Translations under genes and position numbers: made by a program
Shown: positions 43,963 through 52,622 of the stretch, piece after piece
Numbering within the stretch: position 1 is the first letter of the stretch
Layout of the letters: each line of letters opens with the position of its first letter
NCBI GenBank assembly: GCA_045862995.1
Contig: BTVX01000015.1
Coordinates: forward strand, 26,297-90,296
Length of the DNA: 64,000 nucleotides
Direction: 5' to 3'
Origin: UBA2387 sp019454665
GTDB lineage: Bacteria > Armatimonadota > Fimbriimonadia > Fimbriimonadales > Fimbriimonadaceae
Notes under the pieces: generated by a model
Databases searched by the model: none
Seen by the model: only the letters and a program-made list of their open reading frames with translations
What the model was told of the DNA's origin: nothing

Positions 43963-43993
43963 ACGGGTCGTCAGCGCTTGCGCTGACGACCCG
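43963..43993 (-). terminator. Long perfect-stem hairpin downstream of PEP-CTERM gene
   Basis: Arms 43963-43977 and 43980-43994 form a perfect 15-bp stem with loop TT (AA on the minus strand). On the minus strand, TTTCGCTTTAC follows, giving a U-rich tail. It lies 25 bp after the PEP-CTERM gene's stop and is a convincing intrinsic terminator. Confidence 0.85.
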
Positions 43994-44018
43994 TCCCAAG
44001 GATCAACCCGATGCAAAG

Positions 44019-44744
44019 TCAGGCCTTGCATCGGCGACGCGCGGCCAAGCCCAGGGCACCCATGCCGAGTGCGATCATCGTCGCCGGCTCGGGCACCGGG
44101 GCCGCTTCCGCCTTGTAGTTGTCGAAGAAGCCGCCACCCGTGCCGGCTGCGACGCCCTGGATGTCGGCGTCCCCGATCACGGTGCTGATGCCGGTGCGGA
44201 TCGTGTTGTCCCCGCCAGCCTGCACGCCGTTCACCTTGCCGATCCAGGTCCCCGCCTGAAAGTCGAGAGCCATGTGGAACCGGTTCCAGGTGTCGTAGGC
44301 CACAGCGGCACCCGTGTTGACCACCGTCGAAGTCGTGCCACCGACGAAGTGGATGTAGTCTACGGTGCCCGAGGCGTTCACGCGCATGGCGGCCACGCGC
44401 TGCACCGCATCGGTGTAGATGTCGATTCCGTAGGATCCCGGCGTGCCGGCGGAGGAGATGAACATGTCCCACCGCACGATGAGAACCTTGTTGGAGGCCG
44501 TGCTGTGGTCCCAGTTCAACGTGGGCCAGAACCAGCCCGTGCCAGGAACTTGCAGGCTTTGGGTGCCATCGGCGACCGTGGTGTCCACAACGTTCGCGGT
44601 GCCGGAGTCGGACGACCAGCCGTTTTGACCTGCGATGCTGCCGAGAGCGTAACCCTCGCTAGCCTCGAAACCGGTTTCAAACAGCAGTTGGCTTTGGCCA
44701 ATTGCGGATACAAGGGCCAAGGCCCCGATCAGGGATTTCTTCAT
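44019..44744 (-). CDS. PEP-CTERM sorting-domain protein
   Basis: 241 residues. A signal peptide is followed by a beta-rich (LamG/jelly-roll-like) domain, and the C-terminus is VPEPATMIALGMGALGLAARRRC: the PEP motif, a hydrophobic segment and a basic tail. Such proteins are processed by exosortase and displayed or secreted with exopolysaccharide. An AGGAG ribosome-binding site precedes the start. The exosortase is not in this window. Confidence 0.9.
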   Translation of the reverse strand: MKKSLIGALALVSAIGQSQLLFETGFEASEGYALGSIAGQNGWSSDSGTANVVDTTVADGTQSLQVPGTGWFWPTLNWDHSTASNKVLIVRWDMFISSAGTPGSYGIDIYTDAVQRVAAMRVNASGTVDYIHFVGGTTSTVVNTGAAVAYDTWNRFHMALDFQAGTWIGKVNGVQAGGDNTIRTGISTVIGDADIQGVAAGTGGGFFDNYKAEAAPVPEPATMIALGMGALGLAARRRCKA

Positions 44745-44910
44745 TCCATTCTCCTACGCGTCTCGGTTAGCCAGTGGCTCGGCGATCATCTATCGTCGCC
44801 TACGAGATCACGAGTGAACAATAGCATGGTTCGAAGACGAAATCCACCCCCGCAACCAACTTTTTTCACTTTTTTTCCAGCCGCCGGCCGGATGGGTCGC
44901 GCCGGCAACG

Positions 44911-45576
44911 TCACTCGAGCCCTTTGCCGCCCCTCTTGCCCAGAACGGCCATCGTGCCCGCCGCCAACGCTTCGGCGATCTTCCTCCGCCCGAGGTCGCT
45001 CGCGATCACGGCCTCGTCCTTGGGGTTGGTCAACACGCACAACTCGACCAGCAACACGGGCACTTCCGAGTAGATCGAGCCGGTCAGCGCACCTTGCTGC
45101 GAACCGATCAGCGTCTGCTTGTCGGTCTTCAGCCCGTAATCGGGGAGCGTGCCCTTGAGCCGTTCGATCACCACCGGGTGGAACGCCTTGGCCGCCGCCG
45201 CGCTGCGCGCGAGGACGAGTTCGCTGGGCCCCTTCTTGCCGTCCTTCGCCGTGCCCGCCTCCGAGGGATAGTAGGTCGCCAGTCCCGAGCCACTCGCCGC
45301 GTCGCAGTGAAGCCGAAGCAACAAGTCGGCCTTGGACGCGTTGGCGATCTCGGCGCGGCGGCGGTTCGCGACGAACTCGTCCTTCGTCGCCTTGGTGAGC
45401 ACCACCTGAACCCCCTTTGCTTCCAACAAAGGCATGAGCTCCAGCGCGACGAGCCAAACGGCGTCGAGTTCCGTGATCAACTTGCCCTTGGTGCCGAGGC
45501 CCACTTCCGAAGGGTGGCCCGGGTCAATGCAGACCGTCGGAGTGGAGAGTGCGATCGCGGCGAGTAAGGGCCACAT
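44911..45576 (-). CDS. N-acetylmuramoyl-L-alanine amidase (Amidase_3)
   Basis: 221 residues. IDPGHPSEVG, a Glu in ITELDAV, RLHCDA and the final VLLVELCVLTNPKDE give the zinc ligands and catalytic Glu of the Amidase_3/AmiC family. It cuts the bond between MurNAc and the stem peptide. A short hydrophobic N-terminus (MWPLLAAIALS) suggests export. It lies downstream of a redoxin lipoprotein gene on the same strand. Confidence 0.88.
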   Translation of the reverse strand: MWPLLAAIALSTPTVCIDPGHPSEVGLGTKGKLITELDAVWLVALELMPLLEAKGVQVVLTKATKDEFVANRRRAEIANASKADLLLRLHCDAASGSGLATYYPSEAGTAKDGKKGPSELVLARSAAAAKAFHPVVIERLKGTLPDYGLKTDKQTLIGSQQGALTGSIYSEVPVLLVELCVLTNPKDEAVIASDLGRRKIAEALAAGTMAVLGKRGGKGLE

Positions 45577-45616
45577 GACAGGACTTTACCCATCCCCTCC
45601 CGAATCGAAGGTCCGG

Positions 45617-46285
45617 TCAGACCGTGGGATCGTCGCTGTAGAACGAGCAACCGCTGGTCGGCTCCTGGGGCGCGTAAGCCGCGTCGAAGGGCGTTTCCTC
45701 GGTCCCGGTCATCTTCGCCAGCGTGGCGTTCAACTCGCTCAGCATCGTCTGCGAGTAGCCCGGCCACATGCGCACGATGTTGCCATCCGGCCCGATGACG
45801 AGCAGGTACACCGAGCGGTCGGCCTTGTATTCCTTGACGACCTTGATCTCGGGGTCGAGAAGCACGGGATAGGGCGTCTCCATTTTGGCCAGCCAAGCCT
45901 TGGCGATCTCGGCGTCGCCGTTGATGACTCCGGCGAAGCGAACCTTGTCGCCGAACTTGGCGGCCATGCGCTGGTAGAGCGGCTCGACGTCCACGCTGCA
46001 CGGGCAGCCGTCCTTGATGAAGTAGAGCGCCAGGGGTTTGCCGCCGGTTAGCGTCGCCAGCGAGTGGGTCGCGCCGTTGGCGTCCTTCGCTTCGAACACG
46101 GGCGCGGGTTGACCGGCGGCCTTCTCGGCGTCCTGCCACATCTCATTCGTCACGGGGTGCCTGGGCTTTGCAGCCTCCACCGGGTTCGCGGCTCGCGGCT
46201 CGGGCGGCGGCGCCTCGGCGCAACCCACCAAGCCAACGCAAACCACGCCGAGAGCGGCGGCGAAGCCGACAAGAGTCCGGTTCAT
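45617..46285 (-). CDS. Thioredoxin-fold (AhpC/TSA-like) lipoprotein
   Basis: 222 residues from ATG 46285. A lipobox (LVGC) follows the signal peptide. The redoxin domain has KPLALYFIKDGCPCSVDVEP, with a Cys-x-Cys (GCPC) at the place of the peroxiredoxin or thioredoxin active site, then YPVLLDPEIKVVKEY. It probably carries out periplasmic thiol chemistry on the membrane surface. A Cys near the C-terminus (SGCSFYSDD) could act as resolving residue. Confidence 0.82.
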   Translation of the reverse strand: MNRTLVGFAAALGVVCVGLVGCAEAPPPEPRAANPVEAAKPRHPVTNEMWQDAEKAAGQPAPVFEAKDANGATHSLATLTGGKPLALYFIKDGCPCSVDVEPLYQRMAAKFGDKVRFAGVINGDAEIAKAWLAKMETPYPVLLDPEIKVVKEYKADRSVYLLVIGPDGNIVRMWPGYSQTMLSELNATLAKMTGTEETPFDAAYAPQEPTSGCSFYSDDPTV

Positions 46286-46363
46286 CGGGTTGGAAGTGTA
46301 CCGATTGCTTCCTCGGGGTCCCGTGACCCAAGGGGTCGGTTCGTCTCCGCTACAATTGGGGTC

Positions 46364-47092
46364 ATGCGCCGATTCGTGTTGGTGTTCGGCGTCGCGTTCG
46401 CGCTCGGTTGCGGCGTTTGGGCCCAGTCTGTGGGCACGCGTTGGGAGCGTCTGAACTCGACGGAAGGCAAGTTCTGGTCTGCGAAGGCCTCGTTTGCCCA
46501 GTTCGCGCCCACTCAGGGGGTGGTCGGGAAGGCCAATTCTGAACTCGAGTTTGTGGTCAGCCGCGAATTCGAGGCCTTTGTCGGGCGCGCCTTCTTGGCC
46601 CGCAAGGCCGATCCGTCGTTTTTCACCACGCCTTGGACCCTTGACGTCAAGACCACGGTCTCCATTGCCAACCAGCAGTTGATCAGCGCCTACATCGAAA
46701 CCAGCCTCTTCGAAGGGGGCGCGCATCCGAACCTGACCTACACGTGCATCAATGTCGGCATGAAGAACGGTCTGCCTGCTCGCCTACGCCTGGCCGACGT
46801 CCTCCGATCGGGACCAGACTCCCGCAAAGCGCTCGGCGCCTTGCTCATGTCCAAGCTGCGCGAACGCAAAGCATCGCAGGTGGTGGACGGCGACATCGAA
46901 TCGCTTCCCGACGAGTTGCTGGAGAACTTCATCGTCACGCCGTCGGCCATGACGTTCCTCTTCGCGCCCTATGCCGTGGGGAGCTACGCCGAAGGCTCGT
47001 TCTTGGTCAAGCTTGCGTTCGAGGAACTGGGGGCGATTCTCGACCCCGACGGCCCCCTGAAACCGGTCTTGGCGAAGCCCGCCGGCGGCTAG
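46364..47092 (+). CDS. DUF3298-like exported protein
   Basis: 242 residues from ATG 46364, 7 bp after a TACAAT -10-like box. A signal peptide leads into a mixed domain with GGAHPNLTYTCINV and FIVTPSAMTFLFAPYAVGSYAEGSF, the signature of the DUF3298/RsiV C-terminal fold. RsiV binds lysozyme in Bacillus; the function here is unknown. Its stop overlaps that of the convergent glycosyltransferase through CTAG. Confidence 0.78.
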   Translation: MRRFVLVFGVAFALGCGVWAQSVGTRWERLNSTEGKFWSAKASFAQFAPTQGVVGKANSELEFVVSREFEAFVGRAFLARKADPSFFTTPWTLDVKTTVSIANQQLISAYIETSLFEGGAHPNLTYTCINVGMKNGLPARLRLADVLRSGPDSRKALGALLMSKLRERKASQVVDGDIESLPDELLENFIVTPSAMTFLFAPYAVGSYAEGSFLVKLAFEELGAILDPDGPLKPVLAKPAGG

Positions 47093-48312
47093 GCCAGCAT
47101 GCGTTCGTAGAGTTCGAGCAGACGGCCGACGTGGCGCTCGGGCGTCGGCGGGTCGGACCAGTAGCGATCGTACGCCAGCCGGCTGCGGGCCGAGACCGTG
47201 GCATCGTCGGCGTACTCGGCCAACGTTGTCGCCAACGCCTCGGCATCGCCGGAAGGGAACACCGACCCTGTGACGCCCGATTCGACGTACTCGCGCGCCG
47301 CGCATGTGTCGGCCACCACGACGGGTAGCCCCTGCCCCAGCGCCTCGAACACGACGAGCGGCGAGTTCTCGTACCATCGCGACGGCAGGACCAGCGCCCG
47401 CGCCGCCGCCAGCCTTTCTTTGACCTCGGTGGGGGCCAGCCAGCCCGTGACTTCGCATTCCGGGTACTCGCGGCGCAAGCGATCGGCCAGCGGCCCGTCG
47501 CCGATGAACAACGCCGGGGCCTTTGCCCGGCGGGCGGCCTCGGCGAACAGCAAGGGGTCTTTCTCTTCGACCAATCGGCCGACGTAGGCGAGCGTCGTGC
47601 CACGCTCCGCTGGAACGCGAGGCTCTTTGACCACCTCGATGGGGTTGGGGATGCGCGTCACGTGCGCCCCGGTGGCGAACGTGGGTTGAAGCACGCGCTC
47701 GCTAAGGTCCGAAATCGTGACGATCCACCTCAGCCGCCGCGGCAGTCGAGCCACTCGCGCCAAGTACGTCCCTCGAGCGATCAGGCGCGCCTTGCTGACG
47801 TAAGTCTTCTGGGTGCAGTTGCGCGTGAGGCACCGAAACCCCAGGCCGGGCACCTCGCAGATGGCCCTGCGCCGGAAGTCGTATTGCACCTGCGAGGGGC
47901 AACTCAACCCATAGTCGTGGCACGTCATCGCTGTGGGGAAACCCAGATCGAGCGCCGTGCCCACCGCCGCCGACGAGAGCACGGCCAGGAAACTGTGCGC
48001 GTGCACGACCGTCGAGCGCGGGTCCATCGAGTCCAGCACTTCGCGCACAACGGCCTCGGCGGGCTTGCTGCGCACGGTGTTGGCCAGGGCCTTCTCCTTG
48101 GGCATCCACTCGAAGGGGTTCCGCTCGAACACGGTGCGGACCGTCACGCCCGAATCGGCGAAGGTTTCCGCGGCAGGGCCGCAGCCCGCGAGATACGTCA
48201 CGTTCACGCCGCGACGGGCCAGCCCGAGGGCCGAAGCGATGGCCACCTTTTCGGCACCGCCGACGATGTCGCCATAGTCGCACAGGATGACGGCATTGCG
48301 GAGGGCAGCCAT
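47089..48312 (-). CDS. Family 4 glycosyltransferase
   Basis: 407 residues. The GT-B fold is visible: N-terminal IVGGAEKVAIASALGLARRG, HAHSFLAVLSS, and C-terminal YVGRLVEEKDPLLFAEAARR, IGDGPLADRLRR and ENSPLVVFEALGQGLPVV, the donor site of GT4. An internal Cys cluster (CHDYGLSCPS ... CEVPGLGFRC ... NCTQ) is common in one subgroup. It probably builds a surface glycan. The next gene on the same strand is a small membrane protein 7 bp upstream. Confidence 0.9.
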   Translation of the reverse strand: MAALRNAVILCDYGDIVGGAEKVAIASALGLARRGVNVTYLAGCGPAAETFADSGVTVRTVFERNPFEWMPKEKALANTVRSKPAEAVVREVLDSMDPRSTVVHAHSFLAVLSSAAVGTALDLGFPTAMTCHDYGLSCPSQVQYDFRRRAICEVPGLGFRCLTRNCTQKTYVSKARLIARGTYLARVARLPRRLRWIVTISDLSERVLQPTFATGAHVTRIPNPIEVVKEPRVPAERGTTLAYVGRLVEEKDPLLFAEAARRAKAPALFIGDGPLADRLRREYPECEVTGWLAPTEVKERLAAARALVLPSRWYENSPLVVFEALGQGLPVVVADTCAAREYVESGVTGSVFPSGDAEALATTLAEYADDATVSARSRLAYDRYWSDPPTPERHVGRLLELYERMLA

Positions 48313-48319
48313 GGGCGCG

Positions 48320-48658
48320 CTACTCGGCTCGCTTGTTCGGCCGTTGGGACACGTGCTCGCGGGAGGCCATGTAGAGCTTCACGCCCCGGGTGGCGATCGT
48401 CGCGCCGATGCCCGCCATCAGAACCAGCGCCATGACCTTGACCAAAACGCCCAGGAAGTTCCGCCCGGCCACGTTGAGGTCCACGGCCTCGCCATCCTTG
48501 AGGCCGAGCGTTTGAGCGGGGGTTTGAGTCAGCACGCCGTAGGCCCACTGGAACGTCATCCACAACAGCGCGACACCCAGAACGAAGGTCGCGACGCCAA
48601 GAATCGAACCCATCCACTCGGGGCGGTTCCCATTCTGCTGGTTCGGGGCGTCTGCCAT
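48320..48658 (-). CDS. Small two-helix membrane protein
   Basis: 112 residues from ATG 48658 with two hydrophobic helices (about 17-39 and 70-90). No recognised family. It lies upstream of the GT4 gene by 7 bp, and diverges from a WecA-like gene, so it belongs to a surface-glycan neighbourhood. A longer reading from 48748 would overlap the start of the divergent gene. Confidence 0.6.
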   Translation of the reverse strand: MADAPNQQNGNRPEWMGSILGVATFVLGVALLWMTFQWAYGVLTQTPAQTLGLKDGEAVDLNVAGRNFLGVLVKVMALVLMAGIGATIATRGVKLYMASREHVSQRPNKRAE

Positions 48659-48726
48659 AGGATGGAACTCGACCACAGGATACCGCGCAGACCGGGGCCG
48701 GTCCGGTATCTTGAGGTGGCGCTCCC

Positions 48727-49773
48727 ATGTTGGAAGGTTTTCGCGCACCGCTGTTGGCGATGGCTCTGGCTGGCGTGGTCAGTTGGTTTCTGACCCCGCT
48801 GGTGCGCCGCTTCGCCATCGTGAAGGGCGCGGTGGACGACCCGACCCGCGACGACCGTCGCGTGCACCAAGAGCCCACACCGCGTTGGGGAGGTTTGGCC
48901 ATCTATGGCGGCATTCTGGTCAGCCTGCTGGCGCTCATGCCGTTCGCCTACGAGCACAACCCGTTCCCCATCTACCTGATCGGGCTGCTCGCCGTGGGCG
49001 CGTGCATCGTGGTTCTTGGGGCGTACGACGACCTGTACCAGTTCAGCGCCGTCAAGCAGGCGGCCCTCATCCTGATCCTGGCCGTCGCCATCCAGTTCAT
49101 CTACGGCACTTCGGGACGGGTGCAGATCGAGGGCATCGGATGGGCGGGCAAGTGGCTCGACTTCGGCATCTGGGCCGTGCCGATCACCGCGATCTACATC
49201 TTCGTGGTGACCAAAACCATGGACACCATAGACGGCATTGACGGGCTGACCGCGGGCATCGCCGCCATCGCGGGAGCGACGCTCTCGGTCATGGCGACCC
49301 AGGAGGTGCTCCAGCAACTGGAGATGAACCGGATGAGCGCGACGCCCGTGAAGCCCTCGCTGCTGATCGGCGAGCAGCCTCGCGTGGCCCTTATCGCCGC
49401 CGCCATCACAGGTTCTGCGATTGGGTTTTTGCGGCACAACTTCAACCCGGCCAAGATCTTCATGGGCACGGGCGGCGCGCAACTGCTCGGCTTTCTTTTG
49501 GCCAGCATCAGCATCGTCGGCGCGATGAAGACGGCGGCGGCGGTGGCGATCTTCGTACCCATGTTCGCGTTCGGCGTGCAGATCTTCGACGCGTTCTTCG
49601 TGGTTGCCAAGCGCATCCGCGCGGGCAAACCGATCACCCAGGCCGACAAACGCCACCTGCATCACACGCTGCTCCGCAAGGGCTTGACGCAACGCCAGAC
49701 CGTCGCGGTGCTTTATCTGGCGGCGCTGGTGCTCTGCGGCTTGCTGATCTGGGTGGTTCGCGCCTTTGGATGA
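48727..49773 (+). CDS. WecA/MraY-family undecaprenyl-phosphate sugar-1-phosphate transferase
   Basis: 348 residues and about ten membrane helices. RRVHQEPTPRWGGLAIYGG and TMDTIDGIDGLTAG are core motifs; PAKIFMG and KRHLHHTLLRKG follow. The HHHL-like RHLHH motif is typical of WecA/TagO, so it likely starts a glycan by transferring GlcNAc-1-P (or similar) to the lipid carrier. The usual MGD before the Gly-Ser is MGT (Asp replaced by Thr) in this protein. Confidence 0.9.
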   Translation: MLEGFRAPLLAMALAGVVSWFLTPLVRRFAIVKGAVDDPTRDDRRVHQEPTPRWGGLAIYGGILVSLLALMPFAYEHNPFPIYLIGLLAVGACIVVLGAYDDLYQFSAVKQAALILILAVAIQFIYGTSGRVQIEGIGWAGKWLDFGIWAVPITAIYIFVVTKTMDTIDGIDGLTAGIAAIAGATLSVMATQEVLQQLEMNRMSATPVKPSLLIGEQPRVALIAAAITGSAIGFLRHNFNPAKIFMGTGGAQLLGFLLASISIVGAMKTAAAVAIFVPMFAFGVQIFDAFFVVAKRIRAGKPITQADKRHLHHTLLRKGLTQRQTVAVLYLAALVLCGLLIWVVRAFG

Positions 49774-49783
49774 GGCATTCTCC

Positions 49784-49812
49784 TTGCAGATTGTCCACAC
49801 TGTGGATAAAAT
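49784..49812 (+). promoter_or_regulatory. Promoter with DnaA-box-like inverted repeat in its spacer
   Basis: TTGCAG (49784-49789) and TAAAAT (49807-49812) are 17 bp apart, a good sigma-70 promoter. The spacer holds TTGTCCACA (49791-49799) and TGTGGATAA (49801-49809), whose reverse complement is the perfect DnaA box TTATCCACA. The two form a near-palindrome around C49800. The start ATG is 9 bp after the -10. A repressor or DnaA bound here would block transcription. Confidence 0.7.
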
Positions 49813-49821
49813 ACAAGGATA

Positions 49822-50979
49822 ATGATTTCGCGATGGGTTCACAAAGAGGTTGTCGAGGCACTCGACAGCCAGCCGGCCGTTGCGTTGGTGGGTCCACGGC
49901 AGGTCGGCAAGACCACGCTCGCCGTCGAAATCGCAGGGCAGCGAGGTGGCTTGTACCTTGACCTGGAGAATCCCATTGACTTGGCCAAACTCAGCGAGCC
50001 GGTCGGTTTCCTGGGCGCCCACCAGGATCGGCTGATCGTGCTGGACGAGATTCACCGGGCACCCGATTTGTTTCCCGTGCTGCGCGGCATCATTGATGCT
50101 GGCCGTAGAGAGGGCAAGGGCACGGGGCGGTTCTTGGTGCTGGGCTCTGCCGCGCTTGATCTCATGCGACAGAGCGAGACCCTCGCGGGCCGAATCCGCT
50201 ATGTGCCGATGGGCCCGCTGACCTTGCCCGAGACGGGCCCGCCAGACCGACTCTGGCTAAGGGGCGGATTCCCGAACAGCATGCTCGCCCCCGATGATCG
50301 CGAAAGCCTTCGTTGGAGGCAGGACTTCATCCAGACCTATCTCGAGCGAGACATCCCCCTGTTCGGCCCGCGCATCCCAGCGGAGACGCTTCGACGCTTC
50401 TGGACGATGCTGGCTCACAGGCAGGGCTCGCTGCTCAATGCCTCAGACCTGGCTCGGGCCTTGGAGGTCTCTGCCCAGACGGTGACACGCTATCTGGACT
50501 TGCTCTGCGACCTCCTGTTGGTCCGTCGGGTTCCACCCTTCGTCGGCAACGTTGGAAAGCGCCTGGTGAAGTCGCCGCGAGTCTATGTCCGCGATTCGGG
50601 CTTGGTGCATGCTCTGCTGGGCCTGGAGTCGTTGGACGACGTGCTCTCTCATCCCGTGGTGGGTGCCAGTTGGGAGGGGTTCGTGCTCGAGAACCTGCTG
50701 ACTTTCCTCCCATGGCGGACCGAGCCATCGCACTACCGATCCTCGGGTGGCGCTGAAATCGACCTGGTCTTGTCATTCGCTTCCGGTGCGTTGTGGGCGA
50801 TCGAGGTCAAGAGAAGCCCGGCCGCAAAGCCCCAAAGGGGATTCCACGAGGCGTGCGAGGCCATTGGCGTTCAGCGGCGGATTCTGGTCCGGAGCGGCGA
50901 AGGCAGGTTTCCTTTGGGGAACGGCGTGGAGAGTGTCGGGCTTGCCGACCTTTGCGACGAACTGAGACGCCATGCCTGA
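49822..50979 (+). CDS. AAA ATPase with DUF4143 domain (copy 2)
   Basis: 385 residues. Same architecture as copy 1 at 10525: P-loop GPRQVGKTT, IVLDEIHRAPD, YLERDIP, YVRDSGL, SWEGFVLENLL and a C-terminal EIDLVLS...WAIEVKRS nuclease-like strand pair. Many blocks are identical between the copies, so they are true paralogues. Expression is driven by the promoter directly upstream with DnaA-box-like sequences. The role of the family is unsettled. Confidence 0.88.
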   Translation: MISRWVHKEVVEALDSQPAVALVGPRQVGKTTLAVEIAGQRGGLYLDLENPIDLAKLSEPVGFLGAHQDRLIVLDEIHRAPDLFPVLRGIIDAGRREGKGTGRFLVLGSAALDLMRQSETLAGRIRYVPMGPLTLPETGPPDRLWLRGGFPNSMLAPDDRESLRWRQDFIQTYLERDIPLFGPRIPAETLRRFWTMLAHRQGSLLNASDLARALEVSAQTVTRYLDLLCDLLLVRRVPPFVGNVGKRLVKSPRVYVRDSGLVHALLGLESLDDVLSHPVVGASWEGFVLENLLTFLPWRTEPSHYRSSGGAEIDLVLSFASGALWAIEVKRSPAAKPQRGFHEACEAIGVQRRILVRSGEGRFPLGNGVESVGLADLCDELRRHA

Positions 50980-50984
50980 CTGAG

Positions 50985-51347
50985 TCAGGGATTCAGCGAG
51001 CGGGCGAGTTTCGACCAGAGCGGCGATCCCGATGGCTTCTCATCCGATGGACTGGGCGACGTCGTCAGCTCCTCGAACATCTTCTGCTCCTGGCCGGCGG
51101 ATGCGGCGACCGTCTCGGTCAGCGTCTGAATCTGCGCCTGTTGCGCCACCACCACGGAGTGGAGAGTGCCGATCTCCGAACGGAGTTCGTCAATCCGCGA
51201 GACCAAGACGCGTTGCTCCAGGTCTTTGCGCCGGTCCTTGGAATCGTTGCTTTGGACGACGATCAACCCCTCCCTCATCCAGCGGCGCAACACGCGAACG
51301 GGGACACCCATTGCATCCGCTCGATCTAGCGAAGGGTCCGAGGCCAT
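50985..51347 (-). CDS. MerR-like HTH and coiled-coil small protein
   Basis: 120 residues from ATG 51347. The N-terminus (DAMGVPVRVLRRWMREGLI) looks like the helix-turn-helix of a MerR/excisionase-type domain, followed by a coiled coil (about 40-85) and a Ser/Pro-rich tail. It could be a small transcription or DNA-binding adaptor. No family firmly recognised. It diverges from the Eis-like gene, 81 bp apart, and its stop is 5 bp from the AAA gene stop. Confidence 0.55.
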   Translation of the reverse strand: MASDPSLDRADAMGVPVRVLRRWMREGLIVVQSNDSKDRRKDLEQRVLVSRIDELRSEIGTLHSVVVAQQAQIQTLTETVAASAGQEQKMFEELTTSPSPSDEKPSGSPLWSKLARSLNP

Positions 51348-51428
51348 GTCACCCGTTCTATCGGCGGCCACCGACCCTGGGACCACGGCAAATGTGCCGG
51401 GATTCCAAGGTCTGGTAAAAGGGGACAA

Positions 51429-52577
51429 ATGCCCGCGTTCTCCGTGCGCCCTTACGAACCGTCCGATTGGGACGGGTACGCCGCCGTTCGGTCGGCGGTC
51501 TATCGCGGCGGCAAAGTCATCGAACCGGGCGAAATCCTGATCCCCGAGGACAGTCTGGCGTTCGTGGTCGAAGCCGATGGCCGCATCGTGGGTAGCGCCG
51601 TCGCGTTGGACATGACGGCGACCTGTGCGGGCGATGACCTTCGCTGCGCGGGCATCGCCTCGGTCGGGGTGCTGCCCGAAGCGCGGCGCTATGGCGCGGG
51701 CCAAGCGTTGATGTGCGGGATGACCCCCTTGTTGCGCGAGGCTGGGTTCGACGTCGCGTCGCTCTACGCGTACAGCGAGGCGTTCTATCGGAAGCAGGGC
51801 TACGAGGTCGCCGCCGGACGTCTCGAGATCAAGGCGCCCACCAGGCTCATCCCACACTACGACGGGCCGCTCGAAACCCGCGAAATCACCGCCGACGAGT
51901 GGCAGCGGCTGGTGCCCTGCTACGACGCGATGGCCTCGCGCTACTCGGGGATGAACCGGCGCAAGGAATCCCAGTGGCGGCGTTCGTTTCGGGGCAAGCC
52001 GGCCAAAATCTATGTTGCGGGCGACCCCGTCGAGGCCTACATCGTGGTCGCGCTCACCGAAGGCTTCTTCATGGGCCAGTTCGTCCAGCAGTTCGCCTGG
52101 AGCACGTGGGAGGGCTACCGGGCCATGCTCGGGCTGATCCGCGCTCTCGCGATCAACCAGGACCATGCCGAGTGGTACGAGCCCACCGACACGCCGTTCG
52201 GTCATCGGCTGATGCAACACGGTGTGAACTTCGCGTGGACCAAGCAGCTCATGTTCCGGGTCTTGGACGTCCCGGCATCGCTGGGCAAACTCCGAGCGCA
52301 AGGGGCCACCGAATTCACGTTGAGCGTGGCCGACCCCGATGCGCCGGAGAACGCAGGCCCTTGGCGCGTCGTCGCCGACCCTTCCGGAACGACCGTCGAG
52401 CGAACGGGCAACGCGGATTTGGCGATTGGCCCCGGCGCGTTGGCGCAGGCCGTTCTCGGTTCGCTTTCGGCGAGTCAACTCGCCGACCAAGGCGCGCTCG
52501 CAGGACCCACCCACGCCATCCAAGCCGCAGGAAGGCTGTTCGCGGCGCGTCCCACCCTGTGTCTCGACGACTTCTAA
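51429..52577 (+). CDS. Eis-like GNAT acetyltransferase with SCP2-like tail
   Basis: 382 residues. N-terminal GNAT domain with acetyl-CoA-binding ASVGVLPEARRYGAGQALM and LYAYSEAFYRKQGYEVA; a second, degenerate GNAT region; and a C-terminal sterol-carrier (SCP2)-like part with FGHRLM and NADLAIGPGALAQAVLGSL. This architecture is that of Eis, a family including N-acetyltransferases that act on aminoglycosides and other amines. The natural substrate here is unknown. Confidence 0.87.
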   Translation: MPAFSVRPYEPSDWDGYAAVRSAVYRGGKVIEPGEILIPEDSLAFVVEADGRIVGSAVALDMTATCAGDDLRCAGIASVGVLPEARRYGAGQALMCGMTPLLREAGFDVASLYAYSEAFYRKQGYEVAAGRLEIKAPTRLIPHYDGPLETREITADEWQRLVPCYDAMASRYSGMNRRKESQWRRSFRGKPAKIYVAGDPVEAYIVVALTEGFFMGQFVQQFAWSTWEGYRAMLGLIRALAINQDHAEWYEPTDTPFGHRLMQHGVNFAWTKQLMFRVLDVPASLGKLRAQGATEFTLSVADPDAPENAGPWRVVADPSGTTVERTGNADLAIGPGALAQAVLGSLSASQLADQGALAGPTHAIQAAGRLFAARPTLCLDDF

Positions 52578-52622
52578 GCGTCCGGTATACTCCCGGTCCG
52601 GCTCAGGAGGCCGGAATCCGCA

